DNA of 64,000 nucleotides from Gammaproteobacteria bacterium (GTDB lineage: Bacteria; Pseudomonadota; Gammaproteobacteria; Pseudomonadales; Azotimanducaceae), in assembly GCA_003247835.1 (NCBI GenBank), contig QJYB01000037.1, positions 1 to 64,000 on the forward strand, written 5' to 3'. A program made the translations under genes and the position numbers. The notes beneath the pieces were generated by a model. That model searched no databases. It was not told the DNA's origin and saw only the letters and a program-made list of their open reading frames with translations. Of this stretch, positions 46,523 through 55,542 are shown one piece after another; position 1 is the stretch's first letter, and every line of letters starts with the position of its first letter.

Positions 46523-47389
46523 ATGTATCGGCGGGAATCAACGCGGATCGTTAACCTGGAGACCATCATCGACTACCCACGACTGCTCACCGTCGAGGCG
46601 CTTGAGGACCTGCTGAACGGTGGGGACTCGTCCGCCGTCCGACTGGTTCACGTGTCGACCCCGGAAGCCTACGCCGACAGTCACCTGCCCGGCGCTCTGC
46701 TGGTCACACCGGGTGACCTCGTGCACGGCGCGCCACCTGCCCCAGGTCGGCTTCCCGAGACCGGGCGCCTGCAAGCGCTCTTCGGTCGCCTCGGCTATGC
46801 GGGTGGCGAAATCTTCGTGGTGTACGACGACGAGGGCGGGGGCTGGGCCGGACGGTTCGCGTGGACGCTCGACGTCATCGGTCATCCGCGCTGGGCCTAT
46901 CTGGATGGCGGTATTCATGCCTGGGCCGACGCCGGCGGCGCGCTTACCCGCGGTCCATGCGTGTATCCGGCGTCCACCACGCCACGGCTGCGCGTTCACA
47001 GGGAACCCATCGCCGAAATCGACGACGTGCTCCTCGCCATGAAGGATCCGCAGCAGACGATCTGGGACGTGCGCTCCAGGGAAGAGTACCTCGGACTGCG
47101 CTCCGGCTCGGCCCGTGCCGGACACATTCCCGGCGCCGTCAACCTGGACTGGCAGCGGCTCAAGGATCCCGGGCGGGCGACGCGGCTGGTGGAAGGACTC
47201 CCCGAGCTGCTGAAAAGACACGGCATCGAGCCGGACCGACCGACCATCACCCACTGCCAGACACACCACCGCTCCGGACTCTCCTATATGGTCGGGAGGC
47301 TGCTCGGCTTCCGGCAGATCAGGGCCTATGACGGTTCCTGGTCCGAGTGGGGCAACCGGGACGATCTGCCGGTTTCGACGGATCCATGA
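46523..47389 (+). CDS. rhdA: Two-domain rhodanese sulfurtransferase
   Basis: A 288-residue protein with tandem rhodanese domains (about 20-145 inactive, 165-283 active). The catalytic loop is CQTHHRSGLSY with Cys near residue 250, the same loop style as Pseudomonas RhdA. It transfers sulfane sulfur, for example from thiosulfate to cyanide. It overlaps psd by 4 bases (ATGA). The ATG at 46523 lacks a good Shine-Dalgarno, so the start is less sure than the product. Confidence 0.85.
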   Translation: MYRRESTRIVNLETIIDYPRLLTVEALEDLLNGGDSSAVRLVHVSTPEAYADSHLPGALLVTPGDLVHGAPPAPGRLPETGRLQALFGRLGYAGGEIFVVYDDEGGGWAGRFAWTLDVIGHPRWAYLDGGIHAWADAGGALTRGPCVYPASTTPRLRVHREPIAEIDDVLLAMKDPQQTIWDVRSREEYLGLRSGSARAGHIPGAVNLDWQRLKDPGRATRLVEGLPELLKRHGIEPDRPTITHCQTHHRSGLSYMVGRLLGFRQIRAYDGSWSEWGNRDDLPVSTDP

Positions 47390-48243
47390 CATCTGCTTCG
47401 GATCGGGCATTCGTGGCCCTGCAGCGGATGCTGCCGCAGCACGCACTGTCGCGCCTGGTGGGCATGCTTGCACAAACCCGGGCACCTTGGATAAGGACTC
47501 CGTTCATCCGTCTGTTTGCGCGCGCTTATGATGTCGATCTGACCGAGGCGGCGGCCGCCTCGCTCGATGAGTTCGCCACGTTCAACGATTTCTTCACGCG
47601 GGCGCTGAAACCGGACGCCCGACCGCTGTCGGGCGACGGCAGGACGGTAGTGAGTCCCGCGGACGGCGTGCTCAGTCAGGCAGGCACGATCAGCGCCGGA
47701 CGGCTGCTGCAGGCCAAGGGTCACACCTACGCCCTGGAGACGCTCCTGGGCGGTGATCGGGATTTTCTGGATGCCCACTCGTTCGAAGGCGGCCACTTCG
47801 CCACCGTCTACCTGGCGCCACGGGACTACCACCGGGTGCACCTGCCGCTGGCAGGTAGGCTGATCGCGACACGGGCGGTGCCGGGTGCCCTCTACTCCGT
47901 CAACGCGGTCACCGAGACACTCATCGAGGGGCTCTTCGCCCGCAATGAGCGTCTGGTCTGCCACTTCGAAACGGAACTCGGCGCAATGGCCGTGGTGCTC
48001 GTCGGCGCGATGATCGTCGCAGGGATCCAGACCGTATGGCCGGGGCCAGCGTCGCCCTACAGACGGGTCGAAACCACCTGCCATCCGGCACTGCCGTTCG
48101 AACGCGGCGCGGAGATCGGGCGTTTTCTGCTCGCCTCCACGGTGGTCGTCTGTCTGCCACCGGCTGCAGTCACCCTGGCTTCCGGGTTACGGGCGGGCAG
48201 CCCACTCAAGATGGGTCAGGCCCTGTTCAGACCGACCCGCTGA
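47386..48243 (+). CDS. psd: Phosphatidylserine decarboxylase
   Basis: A 285-residue membrane-bound enzyme making phosphatidylethanolamine. Start ATG 47386 overlaps the rhodanese stop. The Asp of the self-cleavage triad is in VVSPADGVLSQ and the His in PRDYHRVHLPL. The cleavage site, LGST in nearly all bacterial Psd, reads L249-A250-S251-T252 here: the Ser that becomes the pyruvoyl group is kept, but the preceding Gly is Ala. Lengths of the beta and alpha chains would be normal. Converges on epmA with 9 bases between. Confidence 0.93.
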   Translation: MTSASDRAFVALQRMLPQHALSRLVGMLAQTRAPWIRTPFIRLFARAYDVDLTEAAAASLDEFATFNDFFTRALKPDARPLSGDGRTVVSPADGVLSQAGTISAGRLLQAKGHTYALETLLGGDRDFLDAHSFEGGHFATVYLAPRDYHRVHLPLAGRLIATRAVPGALYSVNAVTETLIEGLFARNERLVCHFETELGAMAVVLVGAMIVAGIQTVWPGPASPYRRVETTCHPALPFERGAEIGRFLLASTVVVCLPPAAVTLASGLRAGSPLKMGQALFRPTR

Positions 48244-48252
48244 GAGACCGGC

Positions 48253-49101
48253 TCAGGCCACACCCCAGGGGAAGGGCATGACCTCCGCCAGGCTGGTCGC
48301 ACCCATCGCCTTCATCAGCAGCCGGTCGACACCCAGAGCCACCCCCGCGCAATCCGGAAGGCCCACCTCCAGCGCGGCTAGAAACCGCTCGTCCACGGTC
48401 GGTTCCACCCGACCGAGCTGCCGGCGTTCTTCCACATCGGACGCGAACCGGCGACGCTGCTCGTCCGTATCCGTGAGCTCGTGGTAGCCGTTGGCGATCT
48501 CCACACCGTCGATCACCACCTCGAATCGGGCGGCAACGCTCGGATCCTCCGAATGCAGCCGTGCGAGCGCGGCCTGATCTGCTGGAAACCGGGTAACGAA
48601 CCAGCGACCGCGAAGTCGCGAACAGGCTTCGCTGAAACGCAGGTCCAGGTCCGCGGCTGATCCGCTGAGATCACCATCGACCAGATCCGTGTAAGGCACC
48701 TCGGCGACAGGCGCTGCGCCGAGCGTCCGGTCGAGCAGCGCCGCTACCTCGGCCATGAGATCGCGGTCGTCGAAGCCGATCCGGTACCACTCGAGCAGTG
48801 TGAATTCCGGATTGTGCAGTCGACCCTGCTCACCGGCGCGAAAAACCGGACAGAGCTGATAGATGGACGGCGCACCGGCCGCCAGCAGCCGCTTCATCTG
48901 GTACTCGGGCGACGTCTGCAGGTAGCCCGCGCTGCCCACCGCCAGGGACTCGATGTTGACATCCGTCACCGTGTGCGTGCCGATGACGGAGGTCTGAACC
49001 TCGAGCACGTCCCGCTCGCGGAAGAAGGTGCGGATGGTATCGAGGAGCCCGGCCCGCGCGGTGAGCGCCGCCAGGTCGCAGCTCGGCCGCCAGGCGGTCA
49101 C
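48253..49101 (-). CDS. epmA: EF-P beta-lysine ligase EpmA
   Basis: A 282-residue lysyl-tRNA-synthetase paralogue that attaches beta-lysine to Lys34 of EF-P. Motif 2 region: TSPEYQMKRLLAAGAPSIYQLCPVFRAGEQGRLHNPEFTLLEWYR; motif 3: GLPDCAGVALGVDRLLM; ANGYHELTD is typical. It is about 40 residues shorter than E. coli EpmA (325); the missing part is the segment between motif 2 and FVTRFPADQAALARL. The start is GTG 49101, 2 bases after efp. Much longer readings of this frame are antisense to efp. Confidence 0.92.
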   Translation of the reverse strand: MTAWRPSCDLAALTARAGLLDTIRTFFRERDVLEVQTSVIGTHTVTDVNIESLAVGSAGYLQTSPEYQMKRLLAAGAPSIYQLCPVFRAGEQGRLHNPEFTLLEWYRIGFDDRDLMAEVAALLDRTLGAAPVAEVPYTDLVDGDLSGSAADLDLRFSEACSRLRGRWFVTRFPADQAALARLHSEDPSVAARFEVVIDGVEIANGYHELTDTDEQRRRFASDVEERRQLGRVEPTVDERFLAALEVGLPDCAGVALGVDRLLMKAMGATSLAEVMPFPWGVA

Positions 49102-49103
49102 GC

Positions 49104-49670
49104 TCAGGCCCGGCTGACGTACATCCCGGTACGGGTATCGATCTTCAGGACGTCGCCGATGTTGATGAACAGGGGCACCTTGACCACCGCACCCGTGGAC
49201 AGGGTGGCCGGCTTGGTAGCACCCGTGGCGGTGTCTCCCTTCAGGCCGGGATCCGTCTCGGTGACCTCGAGCTCGACGAAGTTCGGTGCCGACACGGCAA
49301 TAGGCGCGCCGTTGAACAGAGTCACCTGATAAACGTCCTGCTCCTTGAGCCAGTCGATCACGTCCTCCACCGCGGACCTCGGTGCGGCAATCTGTTCGAA
49401 GGTTCCGTCGGTCTTCATGAAGTGCCAGAACTCGCCGTCTTCGTAGAGGTACTCCATGTCGAAGTCCATGACATCCGCCGCCTCGAGGGACTCGCCGGAT
49501 TTGAACGTGCGTTCCCATACACGACCGGTCTTCAGGTTGCGGAACTTAACCCGATTGAACGCCTGTCCCTTACCGGGTTTGACGAATTCGTTTTCGAGAA
49601 TGGCGCAGGGATCACCCTCCAGCAGCACCTTGAGGCCGGATCTGAATTCGTTGGTGGAGTAGCTCGCCAT
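49104..49670 (-). CDS. efp: Translation elongation factor P
   Basis: A 188-residue three-domain factor that rescues ribosomes stalled on polyproline. [21 protein letters not shown] places Lys34 at the tip, the residue modified by EpmA; the C-terminal motif [17 protein letters not shown] is canonical. It is paired with epmA, 2 bases apart. epmB, which makes the beta-lysine, is not in the window. Confidence 0.97.
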   Translation of the reverse strand: MASYSTNEFRSGLKVLLEGDPCAILENEFVKPGKGQAFNRVKFRNLKTGRVWERTFKSGESLEAADVMDFDMEYLYEDGEFWHFMKTDGTFEQIAAPRSAVEDVIDWLKEQDVYQVTLFNGAPIAVSAPNFVELEVTETDPGLKGDTATGATKPATLSTGAVVKVPLFINIGDVLKIDTRTGMYVSRA

Positions 49671-49941
49671 GTCTGAAGTCTTCCTGATGCTGAAGAATAA
49701 ACGTGCGCCGGTTCACAGAATCGCTGCGAACTGGTGGGAAGTCCGGGGTCTCTCCGGGACAATCTGACCCGAAGAAAACCGCCGCTCGGATGGGTCCTTC
49801 CTGACCGGCGCCGCGCATCATAACCGCTCTAACGATGTCTTGTAATCCGATTGAAACTGTCTGCGCCACGTCACCTTTTACGGGAAGGTGCTTTCCTATA
49901 CTACGTGCACGTTTCAATCTGCCCAAGGACTGCAGAGCCTG
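49671..49941. other. Divergent intergenic region, efp to the fimX partner gene
   Basis: 271 bases with a TATACT at 49897-49902, a good sigma-70 -10 box for the rightward gene, giving a start point near 49909; no strong -35 is seen. A GTG at 49888 that would lengthen the rightward protein lies upstream of that start point, supporting ATG 49942. No RNA gene is recognised. Confidence 0.4.
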
Positions 49942-51747
49942 ATGGATAAAAACTCTGTGCGCGCAAACGCTCCGGGCCAAGCCACGCTCCTCACCGCGCC
50001 GGAGTCCGAACTGGAATCCCTGTCGTTCGCACTCGCCGAACCGGATTCCGTCGGCGAGTGGATCAGCCGGCTGCCCATGGCAAACGTCTCCGAGACGGCC
50101 GGTCAGATCCGCCAGGCAACCTTCGAAATCGCCCGACTCGATACCGACTTCAGAACCCGAATGGGTCTGCTCGAAGGCATCCGACCCACCGTCCTCTATC
50201 TTGCCGCCCGGCTCGACAAAGCCGCCAGCAGTGCGGGGAACCAGGCAGACGCCATCTCCAGACTCGCGCAACGACTGCAGACGAATCTCTGCTCCGGCTA
50301 TCGCGCGGTGGTGCTGGCGGCACTGCCAGCGGTCATGGAGGACGAAGAAGCCAGGCAGGTCCTGTCTCTGGCTGTTCACCGGGCGCTGTCCGACCTTTCC
50401 CGAACGCTGCTGCGATCTCTGCAGGATTACGTGGCGCCGGCAGAACGTGTGTGGCTCAAACTGAATCAGCTCTACAGCCTCGCCGAACAGCTCGATATCG
50501 AGAAGGACGTCCATCCGGATACGGAGAACAACGCGACGGTGGAGCTGAGCACGGCCAGCGTTTACATACGCTCCCTGCTACTCGCTCTCGCGCGACCCTA
50601 CCAGCTCCGCCATCGACAGCTTTCCGATGTCTACCGCGCACTCGGCGCCTGGGTACCCATGGTGTCGCTCGGTAGCGGCGCCGGTAAGGACATCTACGTG
50701 GTCGACCTGGCATCCGATCAGGGTCCGGTTCACGTGGACGTCTTCGGTGGTGGCGACACACGCCGGGCGATCCACTCCGAGCGTCTGATCCACGCCCTGG
50801 ACGCCTACGCCAGAGACGAAGCGGACGGTTCTCTCGAAATCCTGCCGGGTATCGACGAAGCGATCATCAGCCACCTGGCAGATGCCTGGGGAGAGATGAA
50901 ACCGCGTGCCTTCCGCCGCTCGAAAGCAAACGAGCCGGTCAGGGTCACGGTAGGCATACCGGCTACTCACTACTTCCTGAGCGGCGGGATAGATTTCTCT
51001 GATCTGCTCGACTCGATTACGGGTACCATGCCCAGGGAGATCAACCCCTTTCTCCGCGGAGACGCCCCTGCGGCTTCACAAGCCGGCAAACGACACGACG
51101 TCTGGGACGACGCGTTCGATGTGGGTGGCCGCATTCCGGAGAATCCGAACATCTCCGATCCGGAGAGTCTGCTCTATGCGCACGAGCGCAAGGCCCGCAA
51201 AAGCGCACAGGAGCAGTACATTCACCACGACACGACGTCTGCCGACATGAGCCCCGGCGGCTACCGGCTGCGCTGGAACGAACCCTTTCCGGCGAGTCTG
51301 CAGACCGGTGAGCTCATCGGGCTGCGCGACGAAACCGATCCACGCTGGTGCCTGGCCGTGGCTCGCTGGATCCGGCAGGACGAGGCGGGCCCATACATGG
51401 GCGTGGAGCTCCTTGCCCCTCAGGCCAAGCCGGTAGCGGTTCGGCTGGTGCAGAGCAAGGGCAGTCAGAACGAGTACCAGCGGGCTTTCCTGCTGCCTGA
51501 GCTACGACCCATCGGACGTCCTGCGACTCTGATCACACCGGCGCAGTCCTATCGCAGCGGACAGAAAGTCCACCTGTGGGACGAAGGAACGCAAAACACT
51601 GCTCAACTCGGTGAGTGCCTGCTTAAAACCGAGAGTTTTAACCAGTTCACATTTCGACTGTTGGATGGTTACTTGGAAAAGCGCAACCGCCAAACCAACA
51701 TGGTCAGCGCTAAAAAACTCAACAACAAGCTAACTGGGTTCAGGTAA
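49942..51747 (+). CDS. Uncharacterised protein with PilZ-like C-terminal motif, partner of FimX
   Basis: A 601-residue cytoplasmic protein with no signal or membrane helix. Residues 1-390 are mostly helical and unlike anything I can name. Residues about 410-590 are beta-rich; D435-M-S-P-G-G440 fits the (D/N)xSxxG motif of PilZ c-di-GMP-binding domains, with basic R416-K-A-R419 about 16 residues before it, close to but not exactly the RxxxR switch. RLRWNEPFPASLQTGELIGLRDE and WCLAVARWIRQDEAGPYMGVELLAP resemble PilZ strands. It corresponds by position to the gene between psd and fimX in P. aeruginosa (PA4958). The spacer to the FimX-like gene is 4 bases, so they should act together. Confidence 0.7.
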   Translation: MDKNSVRANAPGQATLLTAPESELESLSFALAEPDSVGEWISRLPMANVSETAGQIRQATFEIARLDTDFRTRMGLLEGIRPTVLYLAARLDKAASSAGNQADAISRLAQRLQTNLCSGYRAVVLAALPAVMEDEEARQVLSLAVHRALSDLSRTLLRSLQDYVAPAERVWLKLNQLYSLAEQLDIEKDVHPDTENNATVELSTASVYIRSLLLALARPYQLRHRQLSDVYRALGAWVPMVSLGSGAGKDIYVVDLASDQGPVHVDVFGGGDTRRAIHSERLIHALDAYARDEADGSLEILPGIDEAIISHLADAWGEMKPRAFRRSKANEPVRVTVGIPATHYFLSGGIDFSDLLDSITGTMPREINPFLRGDAPAASQAGKRHDVWDDAFDVGGRIPENPNISDPESLLYAHERKARKSAQEQYIHHDTTSADMSPGGYRLRWNEPFPASLQTGELIGLRDETDPRWCLAVARWIRQDEAGPYMGVELLAPQAKPVAVRLVQSKGSQNEYQRAFLLPELRPIGRPATLITPAQSYRSGQKVHLWDEGTQNTAQLGECLLKTESFNQFTFRLLDGYLEKRNRQTNMVSAKKLNNKLTGFR

Positions 51748-51751
51748 CGGG

Positions 51752-54199
51752 ATGGCTGCCTCAACAAAGGATCTGTCGGCACAACAAACCCAATACGGAC
51801 CGGTGCGGCTGCTGATTGCCGAGCGATCGGAGAACGCTGCCCATCAGTTCGACTCTCTTCTGCGGGATGCCGGCATCGCAACCCGGCTGGAGATCATCGA
51901 CCTGCCAATGGCGGTTAACAAGCTTGCACACGCTGACCTGATGCTCTGCAACGCCGCGCTGCCCGAACTGAATCAGTATCTTCCCCGTCTGGCAAGCCTC
52001 GCGCCGAGGGTTCCGATCGTCGTCGTGAGCAACGACCAGGCAGCCATGTCACAATCCGAGGGCATGGAGCTCGGCGCCGCCGACGTAGTGGCCGACGCCG
52101 ACAGTCGCCACCTCGTGCTGGTCGTGAAGAGAGAGCTCGAGCACGTCTGCCAGAACATCCAGCTGAAACAGATCAGAAAGGCCCTCGCCGAAGCCGAACG
52201 CCGCTGTGAGCTGCTGCTGTCCAGCTCCCGCGCCTCCATCGCCTATGTGCATGAAGGCATGCACATCTATGCCAACGAGCACTACCTGCAGCTGTTCGGA
52301 TTCGAAGACGCGGATGACCTGCTCGGGCTGCCGCTCATCGATCTGATCGCGGGAGAAAGCGTGTCCCTGCTGAAGGACAAGCTCAAGATCTTCCGCCGGA
52401 AGGAAGAAGAGATCGAATTCGACTTCGTCGGTAAGAGCACCGAAGGATCCGTCGTTCGCGGCACCATGACCCTGGCTGCCGCGGAGTACGAGGGTGAGCA
52501 CTGCATTCAGGTCACCGTCCGACCGGAATCCATGCCCCGCGCGGAGAGCGCACTTTCCCTGGTCAGCAACAAGCAGGCCGGGAACGAATCCAACGAGGAG
52601 GACTGGACGCTCGAGTACGAGGACACGGACGATGTTCCCCTGCTCCAGGACGAAGCCGAACCGGCACAGACTGACAGGCAAAACGGCGCTGCCGCTTTCG
52701 CCGACGACGAGAGTGCCGGGAACGGCACCTCGATCGAAACCGCCGCCGGGCAGGCGGTCGACGAAGCCGAGGAAATCGAGCCCGAGCTGCCCGAGGACTT
52801 CGAGATCGAGTTCGAGGCCGCCGACGCGCCCGCGACGACCAACGGTGCCGCCTCCAGGCCGGCAGCCCGAGCGGACGGCCCGACTCAACCGGCGGCTCCC
52901 ACCCGATCCGCCGGAACCACCGCAGCACGCACGGCAGCGATGCCGCTTGCCGAATTCCTCAGGACTGCAGAGGCTCTGGTCGCCGCCCGATCAGGCGACT
53001 TCGTCAGCGTGTTCGTGGCTCAGGTCGACGGCTACGAGGATCTGCAGCGTACGTTCGGTCTCGCCGGACTGGACGACGTCTGTCGACAGGTCGAGCAAAA
53101 GCTGCTCAGCGAGACCACTGCACCCGTGATGCAGCTCTCACCCTCTCAGTGGGCCATGCTGGTCTGCGATCGGACCCGGGCGGATGCGCTCAATCAGGTG
53201 AACGGCTACCGGGCTGCCATAGAAGGCATGATGTTCGAGGTCCGTGAGAAGACAGTCCGTCCCACCTGCACGTTCGGCGGCGCCATCTTCAACAGCGAGG
53301 GCTTCGACTCCACCTCGACCGCGCTCGAGGCAACCCTGGACAACGCATTCAGCACGCTACGTAGCGCGCTGTCGAAGGGCGACGGCAACACCGTCATGCT
53401 GCCGAAGTTCGATACCGCCGATCAGGAATACGGCGACGAGGCAAACCGCATTCTCGTCCTGATCACCGAAGCGATCGAAAACCAGAACTTCACACTGCTC
53501 TTCCAGCCGATCATCAGCCTGCGGGGGGATTCGGACGAGCACTACGAGGTCTTCCTACGGATGAGCGACCGGGAGGGCAAGCAGATGGCACCCGGGGAGT
53601 TTCTCCGTACCGCCATCGATGCGGGCGTTGCGGGCCGGATAGACCGCTGGGTGATCCTGCAGTCCATCAAGATGCTCTCCGCCCATCGCGGCAACGGCCA
53701 CAACACCCGGCTGACCATCAACCTGACGAGCAACAGCATCGCCGACCCGGAGTTCATCCAGTGGCTCGGCGTGGCCATCAAGGCGGCCCGACTGCCGAGC
53801 GACGCGGTGATCTTCCAGTTCACCGAAGCCGATGCGTCCATGTACGTGCGCCAGAGCCGGGAGTTCGTGGAAGGACTCAGAAACCTGCACTGCCGGGCAT
53901 CGCTGTCCCGGTTCGGTCTCGTCGCGGAGCCGTTCGAGGTGCTCAATCACGTCCCGGTCGACTTCGTGAAGCTGGACGGGTCGCTGATCGAGCCGCTGGA
54001 CAAGGATCCGGCTCTCAAGGATACGGTCACGGAGATGATTCGCGATCTCCAGCACGCAGGGAAGCTGACCGTCGTGCCCATGGTGGAGAGCGCGAGCCTC
54101 CTGTCCACGCTCTGGCAGGCCGGAGTGAACTACATTCAGGGGCACTACCTGCAGGAGCCGAGCACCAGCATGGACTACGACTTCAGCACGGACGACTGA
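51752..54199 (+). CDS. fimX: FimX-like REC-PAS-GGDEF-EAL c-di-GMP protein
   Basis: An 815-residue protein: a receiver-like domain (about 10-125) with LMLCNAALPE where the phospho-acceptor Asp would be; a PAS domain (about 150-260); an acidic low-complexity linker (about 265-395); a GGDEF domain (about 396-545) whose catalytic loop reads SPSQW; and an EAL domain (about 570-808) whose EAL reads EVF. Both enzyme motifs are degenerate, as in P. aeruginosa FimX, which binds c-di-GMP and controls type IV pilus assembly and twitching. Position before serB supports orthology. The linker makes it longer than FimX (691). Confidence 0.85.
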   Translation: MAASTKDLSAQQTQYGPVRLLIAERSENAAHQFDSLLRDAGIATRLEIIDLPMAVNKLAHADLMLCNAALPELNQYLPRLASLAPRVPIVVVSNDQAAMSQSEGMELGAADVVADADSRHLVLVVKRELEHVCQNIQLKQIRKALAEAERRCELLLSSSRASIAYVHEGMHIYANEHYLQLFGFEDADDLLGLPLIDLIAGESVSLLKDKLKIFRRKEEEIEFDFVGKSTEGSVVRGTMTLAAAEYEGEHCIQVTVRPESMPRAESALSLVSNKQAGNESNEEDWTLEYEDTDDVPLLQDEAEPAQTDRQNGAAAFADDESAGNGTSIETAAGQAVDEAEEIEPELPEDFEIEFEAADAPATTNGAASRPAARADGPTQPAAPTRSAGTTAARTAAMPLAEFLRTAEALVAARSGDFVSVFVAQVDGYEDLQRTFGLAGLDDVCRQVEQKLLSETTAPVMQLSPSQWAMLVCDRTRADALNQVNGYRAAIEGMMFEVREKTVRPTCTFGGAIFNSEGFDSTSTALEATLDNAFSTLRSALSKGDGNTVMLPKFDTADQEYGDEANRILVLITEAIENQNFTLLFQPIISLRGDSDEHYEVFLRMSDREGKQMAPGEFLRTAIDAGVAGRIDRWVILQSIKMLSAHRGNGHNTRLTINLTSNSIADPEFIQWLGVAIKAARLPSDAVIFQFTEADASMYVRQSREFVEGLRNLHCRASLSRFGLVAEPFEVLNHVPVDFVKLDGSLIEPLDKDPALKDTVTEMIRDLQHAGKLTVVPMVESASLLSTLWQAGVNYIQGHYLQEPSTSMDYDFSTDD

Positions 54200-54226
54200 T
54201 CCGAAAGGCCGCACCCACGCGGCCAG

Positions 54227-55462
54227 TCAACCCGCCAGCGCCTCGTCGATGTCCCGGTCACTGAATCCCATCAGGTAGAGCACGCTGTCCAGGCCGAAAT
54301 TTGAGATGGCGTGACTCGCTGATTCCTTCACGACCGGCTTGGCATGGTATGCCACACCCAGACCGGCAATGCTGAGCATGGGTAGATCGTTGGCGCCATC
54401 ACCGATGGCAATGGTCTGCTCGAGGACGATGCCCTCCCTGCCGGCGATCTCTGCCAGCAGCGCTGCCTTGCGCTCGGCGTCGACGATCTCTCCGGAAACC
54501 TCGCCGGTCATCACGCCGTCAACGATGTCCAGCCGGTTCGCGAATACGTAGTCGATACCCAGCGAACGCTTGAGGTGCTCGCCGACGTACTGGAAGCCGC
54601 CGGAGAGGATGGCGGTCTTGAAGCCGAAATGCTTGAGCGAGCGGATCAGCCGGTCGGCGCCTTCATTGAGCGCTACCGTATCCGCCACGCGGGCAAGCGC
54701 GGATTCGGGCAGTCCCTTCAGCAGCGCCGCCCGGGCTCGGAAGCTCTCGGAAAAGTTGAGCTCACCACGCATCGCACGCTCCGTGATCGCGGCGACCTGG
54801 TCCCGTACACCCTGCAGGGCCGCCAGCTCGTCGATGACCTCGGCATTGATCAGCGTCGAATCCATGTCGAACGCCACCAGCCGGCGATTGCGCCGGTAGA
54901 CCGTGTCGCGCTGAACGCTGAAGTCGAAGATCAGATCGTCCGCGGCAGCGAGCAGGTCGGCCTTCAGTCGCGCCGCGTCGAGAGGGTCGCCGCGCAGGCT
55001 CATTTCGATGGACGTACGCGCACCGGCACCGGGATGATCGAGCGGAATCCGGCCGGACAGCCGGCGGATACTGTCGATATTGAGACCCTGACGGTGAATG
55101 ATGTCCGTGACCGCCGCTATCTGCCGGCCACTCACCCCGGCGGCCAGAAGCGTCAGGATGTATCTCGACTTGCCATGGCCCGCGACCCACTCGGCGTAAT
55201 CGACCGCCGGGACACGGCTCGCCCGCAACACGACGCCTGCCTCCCCGCAGGCTGCCCGCAGCTCATCCAGAACGGCATCTACCGCACCGGCGTCCTCGAC
55301 GTCCAGCAGCATCCCGAGGTTCAGTTCCTCGTGAATCACCGCCTGGCCGACGTCGAGGATGCGCACTTGATATGCCGACAGAACGGATGTCAACATGGCC
55401 ATCAGACCGGGTTTGTCCTGACCGGAGACGTTCAACAGGACGATTTCGTTATCGCTGGTCAT
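54227..55462 (-). CDS. serB: Phosphoserine phosphatase
   Basis: A 411-residue HAD phosphatase performing the last step of serine synthesis. Residues 1-180 hold tandem ACT-like domains (EIVLLNVSGQDKPGLMAMLTSVLS), and residues about 195-400 the HAD domain: catalytic FDMDSTLIN, SGGF, and GDGANDLPMLSIAGLGVAYHAKP. Start at ATG 55462 (MTSDNEIVL); 20 upstream codons are non-conserved. Divergent from smp, as in E. coli and Pseudomonas. Confidence 0.95.
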   Translation of the reverse strand: MTSDNEIVLLNVSGQDKPGLMAMLTSVLSAYQVRILDVGQAVIHEELNLGMLLDVEDAGAVDAVLDELRAACGEAGVVLRASRVPAVDYAEWVAGHGKSRYILTLLAAGVSGRQIAAVTDIIHRQGLNIDSIRRLSGRIPLDHPGAGARTSIEMSLRGDPLDAARLKADLLAAADDLIFDFSVQRDTVYRRNRRLVAFDMDSTLINAEVIDELAALQGVRDQVAAITERAMRGELNFSESFRARAALLKGLPESALARVADTVALNEGADRLIRSLKHFGFKTAILSGGFQYVGEHLKRSLGIDYVFANRLDIVDGVMTGEVSGEIVDAERKAALLAEIAGREGIVLEQTIAIGDGANDLPMLSIAGLGVAYHAKPVVKESASHAISNFGLDSVLYLMGFSDRDIDEALAG

Positions 55463-55542
55463 CTGCAACGCTCTGTCGATCAGAAGAACGCGCGACGCGG
55501 TCGGTGATTCCCGCCCGGGCACACGATGGTATCGAATCGGTT

